DNA from: Roseiarcus sp963742305
Lineage (GTDB): Bacteria > Pseudomonadota > Alphaproteobacteria > Rhizobiales > Beijerinckiaceae
Assembly: GCA_963742305.1 (NCBI GenBank)
Contig: CAVULN010000054.1
Location: 1 to 64,000, forward strand
DNA length: 64,000 nt
Direction: 5' to 3'
How positions within the stretch are numbered: the first letter of the stretch is position 1; each line of letters starts with the position of its first letter. A program made the translations under genes and the position numbers. Below, piece by piece: positions 28,310 to 36,849 of the stretch. Under the pieces are notes generated by a model. It searched no databases. It worked only from the letters and a program-made list of their open reading frames with translations, and was not told where the DNA came from.

Positions 28310-30899
28310 ATGACTTCTCTCGCCGCTCTCCCGATCGAGGAGGCGCTCCCCGCGCTGCGTTCGGCGCTGGCCGCGCATTCGGGCGCCGTGCTCGTCGCGC
28401 CGCCGGGCGCGGGCAAGACCACGCGCGTTCCGCTCGCGCTCCTCGACGAGCCGTGGGCGAAGAACAAGCGGCTCATCCTCATCGAGCCGCGCCGTCTCGC
28501 CGCCCGCGCCGCCGCCGCGCGCATGGCCGCGACGCTGGGCGAGAAAGTCGGCGAGACGATCGGCCTGCGGGTGCGCCTCACCAGCCTCGTATCCAAACGC
28601 ACCCGCATCGAGGTCGTGACCGAGGGCGTGTTCACCCGGCAAATCCTCGACGACCCCGCGCTCGACGGCGTGGCGGCCGTTCTGTTCGACGAGTTCCACG
28701 AGCGCTCGCTCGACGCCGATCTCGGCCTCGCCTTCGCGCTCGACGCGCAGGGCGGCTTGCGCGAGGACCTGAGACTGCTCGTCATGTCGGCGACGCTCGA
28801 CGGCGCGCGGGTGCGCGGGCTGCCTGGGAGACGCGCCGCTGATCGAAAGCGAGGGCCGCGCTTTTCCTGTCGCGACGCGCTATGTCGGCCGCAACCCGAA
28901 CGCCCGCATCGAGGACGAGGTCGCGCGCGTCACGCTCGACGCGCTGATGAGCGAAAGCGGCTCGATCCTCGTCTTCCTGCCGGGCATAAGCGAAATCCGG
29001 CGCGTCGCCGAAACCTTAGGGGCGCGCGTCAGGCGCCCGGATGTCGACATCGCGCCGCTCTACGGCGCGCTCGACGCCCGCGCGCAGGACCTCGCCATCG
29101 CGCCCTCGCCCGCGGGGCGGCGCAAGATCGTGCTCGCGACCTCGATCGCCGAAACGTCGCTCACGATCGAAGGCGTGCGCGTCGTGATCGATTCCGGCCT
29201 CATGCGCATTCCGGTTTACGAGCCCGAAGTCGGCCTGACGCGGCTCGAGACGGTCCGCGTGAGCCGGGCCAACGCCGACCAGCGGCGCGGGCGCGCCGGC
29301 CGCACCGAGCCGGGCGTCTGCTACCGGCTATGGGAAGAGGCCGCGAACGGCGGCCTTCAGCCTTACGCCGCGCCGGAAATCCTTTCCGCCGACCTCTCGG
29401 GCCTGACGCTCGACTGCGCGCTTTGGGGCGTCGCCGATCCCGCAAAGCTCGCCTTCCTCGATCCCCCGCCGCTCGGCGCGCTGAAGGAGGCCCGCGCGCT
29501 TCTGGCCGAGATCGGCGCCATCGATGCGCAAGGCCGCATCACCGACGAAGGCCGCGCGATCGCGAGCCTCGCGCTGCCGCCGCGTCTTGCGCGCATGGTC
29601 GTCGACGCGGCGCGAGCGGGCGAAGCGAGGGCGGCGAGCGAAGTTGCGGTTGCGCTGACCGAACGCGGGCTCGGCGGCGACGCGGTCGATCTCGCGGCTC
29701 GCATCGAAGCCTTCCGCCGCGACCGCTCGCAGCGCGCCGAGGACGCGAGGCGCCTCGCGGGCGGGCTGGCGGCGCGCGCGAAGGCCCTCATCCGGCCTTC
29801 GGCCGCCTTCTCCCAGAGGGAGAAGGGCGCGCTCGCCTCTCCCGATAGCCTGTCGAGAGACGGGCGTTCTTCCGAACGCCCCATGGGGAGAGGGGTTGGG
29901 GGCGAGGGCGCCCTGCTCGCCTCCGCCTATCCCGACCGTATCGCCATGGCGCATAGGGCGTCGAGAGACGCCCGTCCTTCGGCGGGCTATGGCAAGCGCG
30001 GCGAGTTCCTCATGGCCAACGGCCGCGCGGCTCAGCTGGAAGCGCACGATTGGCTCGCCGGCGAGCCATTCCTGGCCATTGGCGAAATCGCGGGGCGCGC
30101 CGGCTCGGCCCGCATCCTCACCGCCGCGCCGCTCACGCTTGCGGCAATCGAGCGGATCGCGGGCGCGTCCATCGAAACGCAGGACGAACTTGCCTTCGAC
30201 CGCGCCTCCGCCTCGCTGCGGGCGCGCCGCCGCCGCCGCCTCGGCGCGCTCATTCTCGCCGAGCAGACGCTGCCCGTGCCGCCGGATGACCAAGCCGCGC
30301 TGGCGCTGGCCCGCGGCGTTCTTTCGCTCGGGGTCGCGCGCCTGCCGTGGACGAAGGCGCAAAAGCAGCGGCGGGGCCGGGCGATGTTCCTGCGCCGCGC
30401 GGAAGGCGAGGCCTGGCCCGACCTCTCGGACGAGGCGCTCGCCGCCGATCCCGGCTGGCTCGCGCCCTTCCTTGCCGGCAAAACGAAGCTCGACGAAATC
30501 GGCGCCGGCGACCTCGAAAACGCGCTCGGCGCGATGCTGCCCTGGGAGCTTGCCCGCCGCCTCGACGACGAAGCGCCGACCCATTTCGAGGCGCCGACGG
30601 GCACGCAGGCGCCGATCGATTACGAGGCCGAGGGCGGGCCGGCGATCGCGCTGCGGGTGCAGGAACTGTTCGGGCTCGCCGAGCATCCCGCGCTCGCGGG
30701 CGGGCGCATTCCGCTGACCCTCCATCTGCTCTCGCCCGCTCATCGCCCGATCCAGATCACGCGCGACCTGCCCGGCTTCTGGCGCGGCTCGTGGGCCGCC
30801 GTCCGCGCCGACCTTCGCGGGCGCTATCCCCGCCATTTCTGGCCCGAAGACCCCGCCGCCGCCGAGCCCACCGCGAGAGCCAAGCCGCGGGGAACGTGA
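28310..30899 (+). CDS. hrpB: ATP-dependent helicase HrpB, one-base frameshift and two in-frame repeat insertions
   Basis: DEAH-type helicase HrpB, 862 residues after removing one extra base near 28818. Visible motifs are Walker A APPGAGKTTRVP (about residue 30), DEFHERS (about 126), SATLDG (about 160), ATSIAETSLTIEG (about 280) and QRRGRAGRTEPG (about 325). The C-terminal HrpB domain ends in DLPGFWRGSWAAVRADLRGRYP, a family signature. The C-terminal half contains about 52 extra residues encoded by two palindromic repeat elements (see repeat entries), which keep the reading frame. This explains why the protein is longer than the usual 810-820 residues. It is divergent from the GST gene. Its role in bacteria is poorly defined. 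Confidence 0.92.
29786..29893 (+). repeat. in-frame palindromic repeat element, copy A, inside hrpB
   Basis: A run of perfect inverted repeats lies inside the coding sequence: GGCC-TTC-GGCC (29794-29804), CCTTCTCCC-AGA-GGGAGAAGG (29806-29826), and CCTCTCCC (29836-29843) with GGGAGAGG (29886-29893) enclosing GGGCGTT (29862-29868) and AACGCCC (29875-29881). This pattern is that of dispersed intergenic repeats common in Hyphomicrobiales genomes. It encodes roughly 41 residues with no counterpart in ordinary HrpB and begins and ends in frame. Confidence 0.75.
29951..29992 (+). repeat. in-frame palindromic repeat element, copy B, inside hrpB
   Basis: A 42-base (14-codon) element is bounded by CATAG (29952-29956) and CTATG (29987-29991). 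It contains a perfect hairpin GGGCGTC-GAGA-GACGCCC (29956-29973) and a second small hairpin. The core GTCGAGAGACG is shared exactly with copy A about 100 bases upstream. It adds about 11 residues between PDRIAMAHR and GKRGEFLMANG, two segments that are adjacent in usual HrpB proteins. Confidence 0.7.
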
Positions 30900-30972
30900 G
30901 GCGGGGCGATTGGCGGCCTGCCGCAATGCGATAGGAAGACCGTCCCATTCGCCCGTGCGGTCATCTCCTGGA

Positions 30973-31272
30973 TCAGGCGGCAATGGCCTTGAAGGGCTTG
31001 ATCCTGGCGATCGCTTTCGCCGACCGGCGTTTGGCCTCGAGCACGTCGAAGGCATTTTGTAGCCGAAGAAAGTAACCCTCCGAAAGACCGAAGAATTGGC
31101 AGAGACGCAGATCGGTGTCAGCCGTAATCCTGCGGGCGCCGGCGATGATCGCGTGAATGCGGTTCGGCGGAACGCCGAGCGCGTGCGCGAGCCGGTTCTG
31201 GCTCAATCCCGTCATCTCCAGAAATTCGTGTTTGAGAATATCGCCCGGGTGGGGATTCTTGAGCGCAGTCAT
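30973..31272 (-). CDS. higA: HigA-type antitoxin
   Basis: A 99-residue DNA-binding antitoxin of the XRE/HigA addiction-module family. It opens with NPHPGDILKHEFLEMTGLSQ, which is characteristic. The helix-turn-helix spans about residues 19-45 (LSQNRLAHALGVPPNRIHAI). It should neutralise the HigB toxin and repress the shared promoter. It starts nine bases after higB, the toxin-first order typical of hig modules. Confidence 0.92.
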   Translation of the reverse strand: MTALKNPHPGDILKHEFLEMTGLSQNRLAHALGVPPNRIHAIIAGARRITADTDLRLCQFFGLSEGYFLRLQNAFDVLEAKRRSAKAIARIKPFKAIAA

Positions 31273-31281
31273 CTTGGCCTC

Positions 31282-31563
31282 TCAGTGATAATCGACGATC
31301 TCAACGTCGTGAGCTTCACCGTCGGACCATCGAAAGCAGATACGCCATTGGCTACTGACCCGAATGCTCCACTGGCCCGCACGATCCGCTTTCAGAGCCT
31401 CCAAACGGTTGCCGGGCGGATTGCGCAAATCCTCCAAGGTGAGCGAAGCATCAAGCTGGCGCAACTTGCGCAGAGCACGATCCTGGACGTCGCCCGGAAG
31501 CTTGCGGCTCTGACGGCCCTGCCAGATCCGCTCGGTCTCCCTGTTGCGAAACGAGCGGATCAT
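31282..31563 (-). CDS. higB: HigB-type toxin of the RelE/ParE superfamily
   Basis: A 93-residue ribosome-dependent mRNA-cleaving toxin of the HigB family. The start MIRSFRNRETERIWQG and the segment RNPPGNRLEALKADRAGQWS near residue 50 are family signatures, with the C-terminal WRICFRW and VEIVDYH. An upstream TTG would add ten residues, but the ATG at 31563 matches family N-termini. A palindromic operator lies directly upstream. Confidence 0.92.
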   Translation of the reverse strand: MIRSFRNRETERIWQGRQSRKLPGDVQDRALRKLRQLDASLTLEDLRNPPGNRLEALKADRAGQWSIRVSSQWRICFRWSDGEAHDVEIVDYH

Positions 31564-31573
31564 CACTCGGCCT

Positions 31574-31599
31574 TGATACGTAAGACGTACCAAGTATCA
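31574..31599. promoter_or_regulatory. palindromic operator of higBA
   Basis: Eleven bases upstream of the higB ATG lies a 26-base inverted repeat: TGATAC (31574-31579) with GTATCA (31594-31599), containing an inner perfect repeat TACGT-AAG-ACGTA (31577-31589). HigA-type antitoxins bind such palindromes to repress their own promoter; binding here is inferred from position. Confidence 0.6.
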
Positions 31600-31714
31600 C
31601 AAGCTGCGTCAATCCGGACCGCAATCATCGGGTTGACGGCGCCCAGCGCTGGTCCTTGCGCTCATGCCCCGGCTGGGGTCTCCCCGCCTTCGCCGAGCAA
31701 ACGACCGCCGAGCG

Positions 31715-32932
31715 TCACGCCGGCGTCACGCGCACCGGAAGCCGCGTCCAGCCGCGCAACGTGTTGTTGAAGAGCGGAGTCGGCTCGCCGTCCGGCTCGA
31801 TGCGCTCGCACGCGCGCGCCAACGCCGCGAGCATCGTCTCGCCTTCGAGCCTCGCCAGCAACTGGCCGACGCACATGTGGACGCCGGCGCCAAAGGCGAC
31901 ATGGCCCGTGGTCGGGCGGTCGATGTCGTAGCGGTCAGGCTCAGGCCATTTGCGCGGATCGCGGTTGGCGGCGGCCAGCAGCATCAGCACTTTCTCGCCC
32001 TCGGGGATTGTCGCGCCGCCGAGCTCGGCCTCCCGCGTCGTGGTGCGGAAGAACGTCTGCACCGGCGTTTCGAGCCTCAAGGCCTCCTCGAAGGCCGCGC
32101 GCGCCTTCATGGGCTCAGCGCGCAACGCCGCGAACTGATCGGGATTGAGCGCAAGCTGCCGCAGCGCCGCGCCGAGGCCATGGACGGTCGTGTCGAAGCC
32201 GGCGGTGAGCAGCGACCGGACCAGCAGTTCCGCTTCCTGCCGCGTCACCTCGCCCGCATCCGCCCCGGCATGGACCATCGCCCCGATGCCGTCGTCGGAA
32301 AGCGCCTCACGCTTGCACTGGGACGCGATCCATTCGACATGGGGCGCCATTTGCGCGATCGCCGCGCGGCGCAATTCGTTGTCGGGGCCGAACATGTTGA
32401 ACACGGTCGCGGCATAGGGCAACAGGTGCTCGCGGCCTTCGCGGGAGAGGCCGATCGCGTCCGGCATCACCATCATCGGGTAGACTTCGGCGCAATCGGC
32501 GATGGCGTCGAAACGAACCTTTTGCGCGAGCCGGTTTGCAAGCTCGTCCGCCGCTGCGGCGAAACGCGCGCGCAGCGACCGCATCACGGTCGCCGACAAG
32601 GCGCGATTGAGCACCGCCCGCGCCCGGTCATGTTCGGGCGGGTCGCGCTCGAGCACCAGGCTCGGCGGCCGCCATGGCTTTTCGCGCTGAAAGTCGCTGA
32701 GGCCCACGCCGCGGCCCGAGCAGAAGGTCGCGGGATCGCCGAGGATCTGCCTGACCTCGGCGTGTCGCGCCGCGGCATAGGCGCCGTACTTTTCCAGCCA
32801 GACGACGGGCCCGGCCTCCCGCAGCGTTTCGTGCGCGGGATGGGGATCGCGCAGAAAATCGACCGAGAACGGATCGATCGCGGAAATCGGAACGCCATCG
32901 GGCGGCCCACGCGCGGGCTCGGTTTGCGGCAT
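31715..32932 (-). CDS. cytochrome P450, CYP199-like
   Basis: Soluble bacterial cytochrome P450, 405 residues. The I-helix oxygen-binding motif is TAGFDTTVHG near residue 238, the K-helix ExxR is EEALRLE near 283, and the haem-thiolate loop is FGAGVHMCVGQ near 346. The N-terminal segment CSGRGVGLSDFQREKPWRPP closely resembles CYP199A enzymes of Rhodopseudomonas, which oxidise or O-demethylate para-substituted benzoates. No ferredoxin or ferredoxin reductase gene is adjacent. A benzoate-like aromatic acid is the best guess for its substrate. Confidence 0.88.
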   Translation of the reverse strand: MPQTEPARGPPDGVPISAIDPFSVDFLRDPHPAHETLREAGPVVWLEKYGAYAAARHAEVRQILGDPATFCSGRGVGLSDFQREKPWRPPSLVLERDPPEHDRARAVLNRALSATVMRSLRARFAAAADELANRLAQKVRFDAIADCAEVYPMMVMPDAIGLSREGREHLLPYAATVFNMFGPDNELRRAAIAQMAPHVEWIASQCKREALSDDGIGAMVHAGADAGEVTRQEAELLVRSLLTAGFDTTVHGLGAALRQLALNPDQFAALRAEPMKARAAFEEALRLETPVQTFFRTTTREAELGGATIPEGEKVLMLLAAANRDPRKWPEPDRYDIDRPTTGHVAFGAGVHMCVGQLLARLEGETMLAALARACERIEPDGEPTPLFNNTLRGWTRLPVRVTPA

Positions 32933-32972
32933 GGCGGCGTTTCCTCGAAAGTTTCGTTCGAGAGCGACGCTA

Positions 32973-33377
32973 TTATAGGGCGGCCCGGCCTTGCAAATCC
33001 GGCCTCGGCCCCTCGATCCTTCGCGTTAAGCCATAAGCTTCGCAGAGCCGCTTCGGCGCGGTGAGCCGATAGCTGCGGCGAACGAAAGCCTCGATCTCGC
33101 GCCAGTCCCCCGCTTCGTCGAGGCCGACGCCGATCCATCCCCTGGGGCCGAAATAGGGGGGAATGAAAAATCGCGCCGGCTCGGCGGCGAGTATGAACTC
33201 TCGCGAGCCGGCCGGAACCTTGCACCAGAGCGCCAGCCGATCGTTCCACGGCCGCTCGAGCGCGAAGATCTTGTCCGCGACCCGGTACGAGGGCCCGCGC
33301 CGCATCAGCTCTTCCGTCGCCTCGGGAAGCGCGAGGCAGATTGCGCGCAGGCGCGCCCCGATCGCTGCGAGGGACAT
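32973..33377 (-). CDS. MmcQ/YjbR family protein
   Basis: A 134-residue protein of the MmcQ/YjbR (DUF419) family, small cytoplasmic proteins with a double-wing fold and no firm biochemical role. Characteristic parts are RAICLALPEATEE near residue 11, SYRVADKIFAL near 30 and the closing VRRSYRLTAPKRL. The gene is 40 bases upstream of the P450 on the same strand and may be co-transcribed with it, but a functional link is not evident. Confidence 0.85.
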   Translation of the reverse strand: MSLAAIGARLRAICLALPEATEELMRRGPSYRVADKIFALERPWNDRLALWCKVPAGSREFILAAEPARFFIPPYFGPRGWIGVGLDEAGDWREIEAFVRRSYRLTAPKRLCEAYGLTRRIEGPRPDLQGRAAL

Positions 33378-33439
33378 CAGAGGCTCCGATCCGGTCCGCC
33401 AGTCTAGCCGATTTGCCGCACGTCAAGCGGGGCCGTCTC

Positions 33440-33550
33440 GAATGTGATAATACAGTCTATTTATGTGTTAAATTTTGAGAGGTGGAACTAAACCGGGTCC
33501 CAAGCTCCTGAAAACATGAGGCGGCGCCGGTAAAATGGAACTAGGCTAAT
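33440..33550. other. AT-rich patch with repeated TGGAACTA, possible insertion-sequence relic
   Basis: This stretch of the gap between the MmcQ and aconitase X genes is markedly richer in A and T than anything around it. It contains TGGAACTA twice (33483-33490 and 33535-33542), next to TTAAATTTTGAGAGG and GGTAAAA. No transposase fragment is present. It could be the end of a lost insertion sequence or an unusual promoter region for the aconitase X operon. Confidence 0.35.
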
Positions 33551-33617
33551 ACGCGCTGTGTGAGCCGCCCCCGCGCGCATTGACCGCCCGGCTCGTCCGC
33601 CAATAGCCTCGGCTGGA

Positions 33618-34859
33618 ATGTCTCTCGATCTCTCCCCGTTCGATCTCGAACTTCTGGGCGGCGCGCATGGGCCGGGCGCGAGCTTCGCCATGCGGCTGCT
33701 TCGCCGCTTCGCCGAGGCGGTGGACGCGCCGGCCTTCATCGATATCGAGGGAAGCCATGTCGACGGCTGCCTTTACCATGGGCGCGCGAGCCTCGATTTC
33801 GCCGAACGGCTGGCCGACCTCGGCGGCAAGGTCCGCGTGCCGACAACGCTCAATGTCGGCTCGGTCGACCTGATCCACCCCGAACTCTTTCGCGGAACAA
33901 GGGAGCATGCCGAGAACGGAGTAAAGCTCATGCGCGCGCACCTCGATCTCGGCTGCGCGCCGACGTTCACCTGCGCCCCGTACCAGACCGTCTACCGCCC
34001 GCGCTTCGGCGCGCAAATCGCCTGGGGCGAATCGAACGCGATCGCCTTCGCCAATTCGGTGATCGGCGCGCGCACCAACCGCTATGGCGACTTCATCGAT
34101 CTCTGCTGCGCGATGACCGGCCGCGCGCCGGCTTATGGCCTGCATCTCGCCGAAAACCGCGTTGCGCGGGCTCTGGTCGAGATCGGCTCGATCCCGGACG
34201 ATTGGGACAACGAGCGCCTGGCGGTCGCGGTCGGCCATACGATCGGGCGCCGCTGCGGCGGCCTCGTCCCCGCGATCGCCGGCCTGCCCCTGGACATGAG
34301 CGAAGACGATCTGAAGGCGCTCGGCGCGGCCGCCGCTTCGTCCGGCGCGGTGGCGCTGTTCCATGTGGTGGGCCTCACGCCCGAAGCGCCGGACCTTGAA
34401 ACCGCCTGCGGCGGCGTTGAGCCGGAGCTTCGTCTGCGCCTCACGGCGGAAGATCTGCGGGCGGCTGCGCGCTCGCTCTCCACCGTCGCCGACGGGGCTG
34501 CTCTAAGCGCCGTCTCGCTCGGCACGCCGCATTTTTCGATTTCCGATTTCGGCCGCCTCATGCCGCTTCTCGCCGGGCCGCGCCCGCTCGTCGACATTTT
34601 CGTCAACTGCAGTCGCGCCACGCTTGAGGAAGTCCGTGAGCGCGGCTGGGAGGATACGCTCGCCGCCGCCCGGGTTACGCTGGTCGCCGACACCTGCGTC
34701 TACGTGAGCGCGCTGCTTCGGCCGGGCGTCGGGACGCTCATGACCAATTCCGGCAAATGCGCCTACTACGCGCCGGGCAATCTCAAGGTCGAGATCGCCT
34801 ACGGATCGCTCGCCGAATGCGTGGCTTCCGCCCGTGCGGGCAAGGTCACGCGGCTGTGA
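33618..34859 (+). CDS. aconitase X catalytic (large) subunit
   Basis: Large subunit of the AcnX family (formerly DUF521), 413 residues. AcnX enzymes are iron-sulfur dehydratases; characterised bacterial ones include cis-3-hydroxy-L-proline dehydratase. Family segments include AFIDIEGSHVDGCLYHG near residue 38, the Cys in TFTCAPYQ near 118, GESNAIAFANSVIGARTNRY near 137 and LMTNSGKCAYYAPG near 375. The stop overlaps the GTG of the small-subunit gene, so the two are coupled. Mevalonate-5-phosphate dehydratase, an archaeal role, is unlikely in this organism. Confidence 0.88.
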   Translation: MSLDLSPFDLELLGGAHGPGASFAMRLLRRFAEAVDAPAFIDIEGSHVDGCLYHGRASLDFAERLADLGGKVRVPTTLNVGSVDLIHPELFRGTREHAENGVKLMRAHLDLGCAPTFTCAPYQTVYRPRFGAQIAWGESNAIAFANSVIGARTNRYGDFIDLCCAMTGRAPAYGLHLAENRVARALVEIGSIPDDWDNERLAVAVGHTIGRRCGGLVPAIAGLPLDMSEDDLKALGAAAASSGAVALFHVVGLTPEAPDLETACGGVEPELRLRLTAEDLRAAARSLSTVADGAALSAVSLGTPHFSISDFGRLMPLLAGPRPLVDIFVNCSRATLEEVRERGWEDTLAAARVTLVADTCVYVSALLRPGVGTLMTNSGKCAYYAPGNLKVEIAYGSLAECVASARAGKVTRL

Positions 34860-35287
34860 GCGGTCGGACATTCGGCGCCGTCGCGCTCCTTCCCGGCGCG
34901 GCTTCGGGGCCGGTTCTCAGGCTCGATGAGCCTCTGAGCTTCTGGGGCGGGCTCGATCCGGCGACAGGAACGATCATCGATCGTTTGCATCCGCAGAACG
35001 GCGCGGGCGTGGCGGGCCGAATCCTGATGATGCCGGCCGGGCGCGGCTCGAGCTCGGGCAGCGCCACGCTTGCCGAGGCGCTGCGCCTCGGCACGGGGCC
35101 GGCGGCGATCCTGATGCTGGAGCGGGACGCGATCGTAATCGTCGGCGCGATGGTCGCGGCCGAACTCTACGGGCTTGCCTGTCCGGTCGCGTTGACGGAC
35201 CACCGCGACTGGGAGGCGCTCGGCGCCGCCGCGCGCCTCACCGTTCAGACTGGCCCCAACGGCGCTGTGATCAGCGCCGGCCCTTAA
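34856..35287 (+). CDS. aconitase X swivelling (small) subunit
   Basis: Small swivel-domain subunit of AcnX (formerly DUF126), 143 residues starting at a GTG that overlaps the stop of the large subunit (GTGA). Signatures are LSFWGGLDPATGTIIDRLHP near residue 22 and the phosphate-loop-like PAGRGSSSGSATLAEALR near 53, in which a Ser is catalytic in relatives. It packs on the large subunit to close the active site. It is convergent with the helicase gene and overlaps its end by about 17 bases. Confidence 0.88.
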   Translation: MSGRTFGAVALLPGAASGPVLRLDEPLSFWGGLDPATGTIIDRLHPQNGAGVAGRILMMPAGRGSSSGSATLAEALRLGTGPAAILMLERDAIVIVGAMVAAELYGLACPVALTDHRDWEALGAAARLTVQTGPNGAVISAGP

Positions 35288-36593
35288 CCTCACGGGCGAA
35301 GCGCGCGCTGTCCGGGCGAAAGCCGGGCCGAAGCCCGGAACGCGGGGCGCCGCCGGCCGGCCGGCCATGTCGCGCTTCTCGGTGCGGCGAAGGATGCGCA
35401 GTCTGGCGCGAAGGCGCCGCCGCTGGCGCAGCCTTGCGGACGACCGGCGCTGGCCTCGGGCCGGCCGCGCCGCGGCGGTCGGTCTTGGCGAGGGTGAGTC
35501 GCGTCAGGCGCTCGATCGCGCGCAAAAGATCGCGCTCCTCGTGATCGCAAAGCGAGATCGCCTGTCCGGCGGCGCCCGCGCGCGCGGTGCGGCCGATGCG
35601 ATGAACGTAGGCTTCGGCGACCTCCGGCAGTTCAAAATTGACGACGTGGCTGACCCCGTCGATGTCGATGCCGCGCGCCGCGATGTCGGTCGCAACCAGC
35701 GCCCGTGTCGTTCCGGCGCGGAAGGCGGCGAGCGCCCGCTCGCGCTGGCCCTGGCTCTTGTTGCCATGAATGGACGAGGCGTCGACGCCCGCTTCGTCGA
35801 GCGCACGAGCGACGCGGTCGGCGCCGCGCTTGGTGCGGGTGAAGACGATGACGCGCGTCAGTTCGGAATCGTCGAACAGTTCGACCAGGAGGTCGCGCTT
35901 CTTCGCCGCCTCCACGAGCAGAACGTTGTGCTCGACGCGATCGGCGGTCTTGGCCGCCGGCGTCACCGAGACCTCGACCGGATCGTGCAGCAATTCGCCG
36001 GCCAGCGCGCGGATGTCGGCGGGCATGGTGGCGGAGAAGAACAGGTTCTGGCGCCGTTTGGGCAGTTCCCGCACAATGCGGCGGATCGGCTTGACGAAGC
36101 CGAGGTCGAGCATCTGATCGACCTCGTCGAGCACCAGAAATTCGACCGCGCCGAGACGCGCGACGCCGGCGTCGAGATGATCGAGCAGGCGTCCGGGCGT
36201 CGCAACGAGCACGTCGAGGCCCGCCTAAAGCGCGCGGATCTGCGCGCCATGCGGCACGCCGCCGAACACGACGGCGATCTTGAGGCCAAGGCCGTCCGAA
36301 AGATCGCGGAAGCTCTGGGCGATCTGGCTCGCGAGTTCCCGCGTCGGGCTCAGCACGAGGACGCGAGCCCCGCCTCGCGGCGCCGGGCGCCGGTCGGTCG
36401 CAAGCCGATGAAGGATCGGCAGCGCGAAGGCCGCCGTCTTGCCGGTGCCGGTCTGGGCGATGCCGATGAGATCGCGGCCTTTCATGAGGGCCGGGATCGC
36501 CTGGGCCTGAATCGGGGTCGGACGCGCATAGCCAAGCTTGGCCAGCGCGGTATTGAGGGGCGCGGCAAGGCCGAACCCGTGAAAACTATCCAA
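35271..36593 (-). CDS. rhlE: DEAD-box RNA helicase, RhlE-like, interrupted by one amber codon
   Basis: DEAD-box helicase of about 440 residues including the interrupting codon. The Q motif is GYARPTPIQ, motif I AQTGTGKT, motif Ia PTRELA, motif III FSATMP and motif VI HRIGRTARAG. Motif II reads VLDEVDQMLD, so DEVD replaces DEAD. A TAG at complement 36225-36227 sits in frame between HGAQIRAL and AGLDVLVATPGRL, where relatives have Lys, Arg or Gln; both halves are otherwise intact. The start is a TTG with no better codon upstream before a stop. RhlE proteins remodel RNA in ribosome assembly and mRNA decay. Confidence 0.85.
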
Positions 36594-36849
36594 GATGTGA
36601 AGTCTTTCAAAAAATGCCGCAGCGGCCTAAGGCGCGCTTGATCGCGGCTTGGGGTTTAAGGAACGCCCCGCGTGTCCGGACGTCGAATGAAGATTACGGG
36701 CGTACGGCAGGCGGACTGAAAAGCCCGTCACGCGGCCGGAGCGCCAATGGCCGCAACCGTTGCGGCTTGACCCGCATGTGGACTTGCCGAGCCGCAAAGT
36801 CAAGAGCGCGCGGACATCGGCGCTTTCCCGAGGCTGTCGCTAGGCGGCT

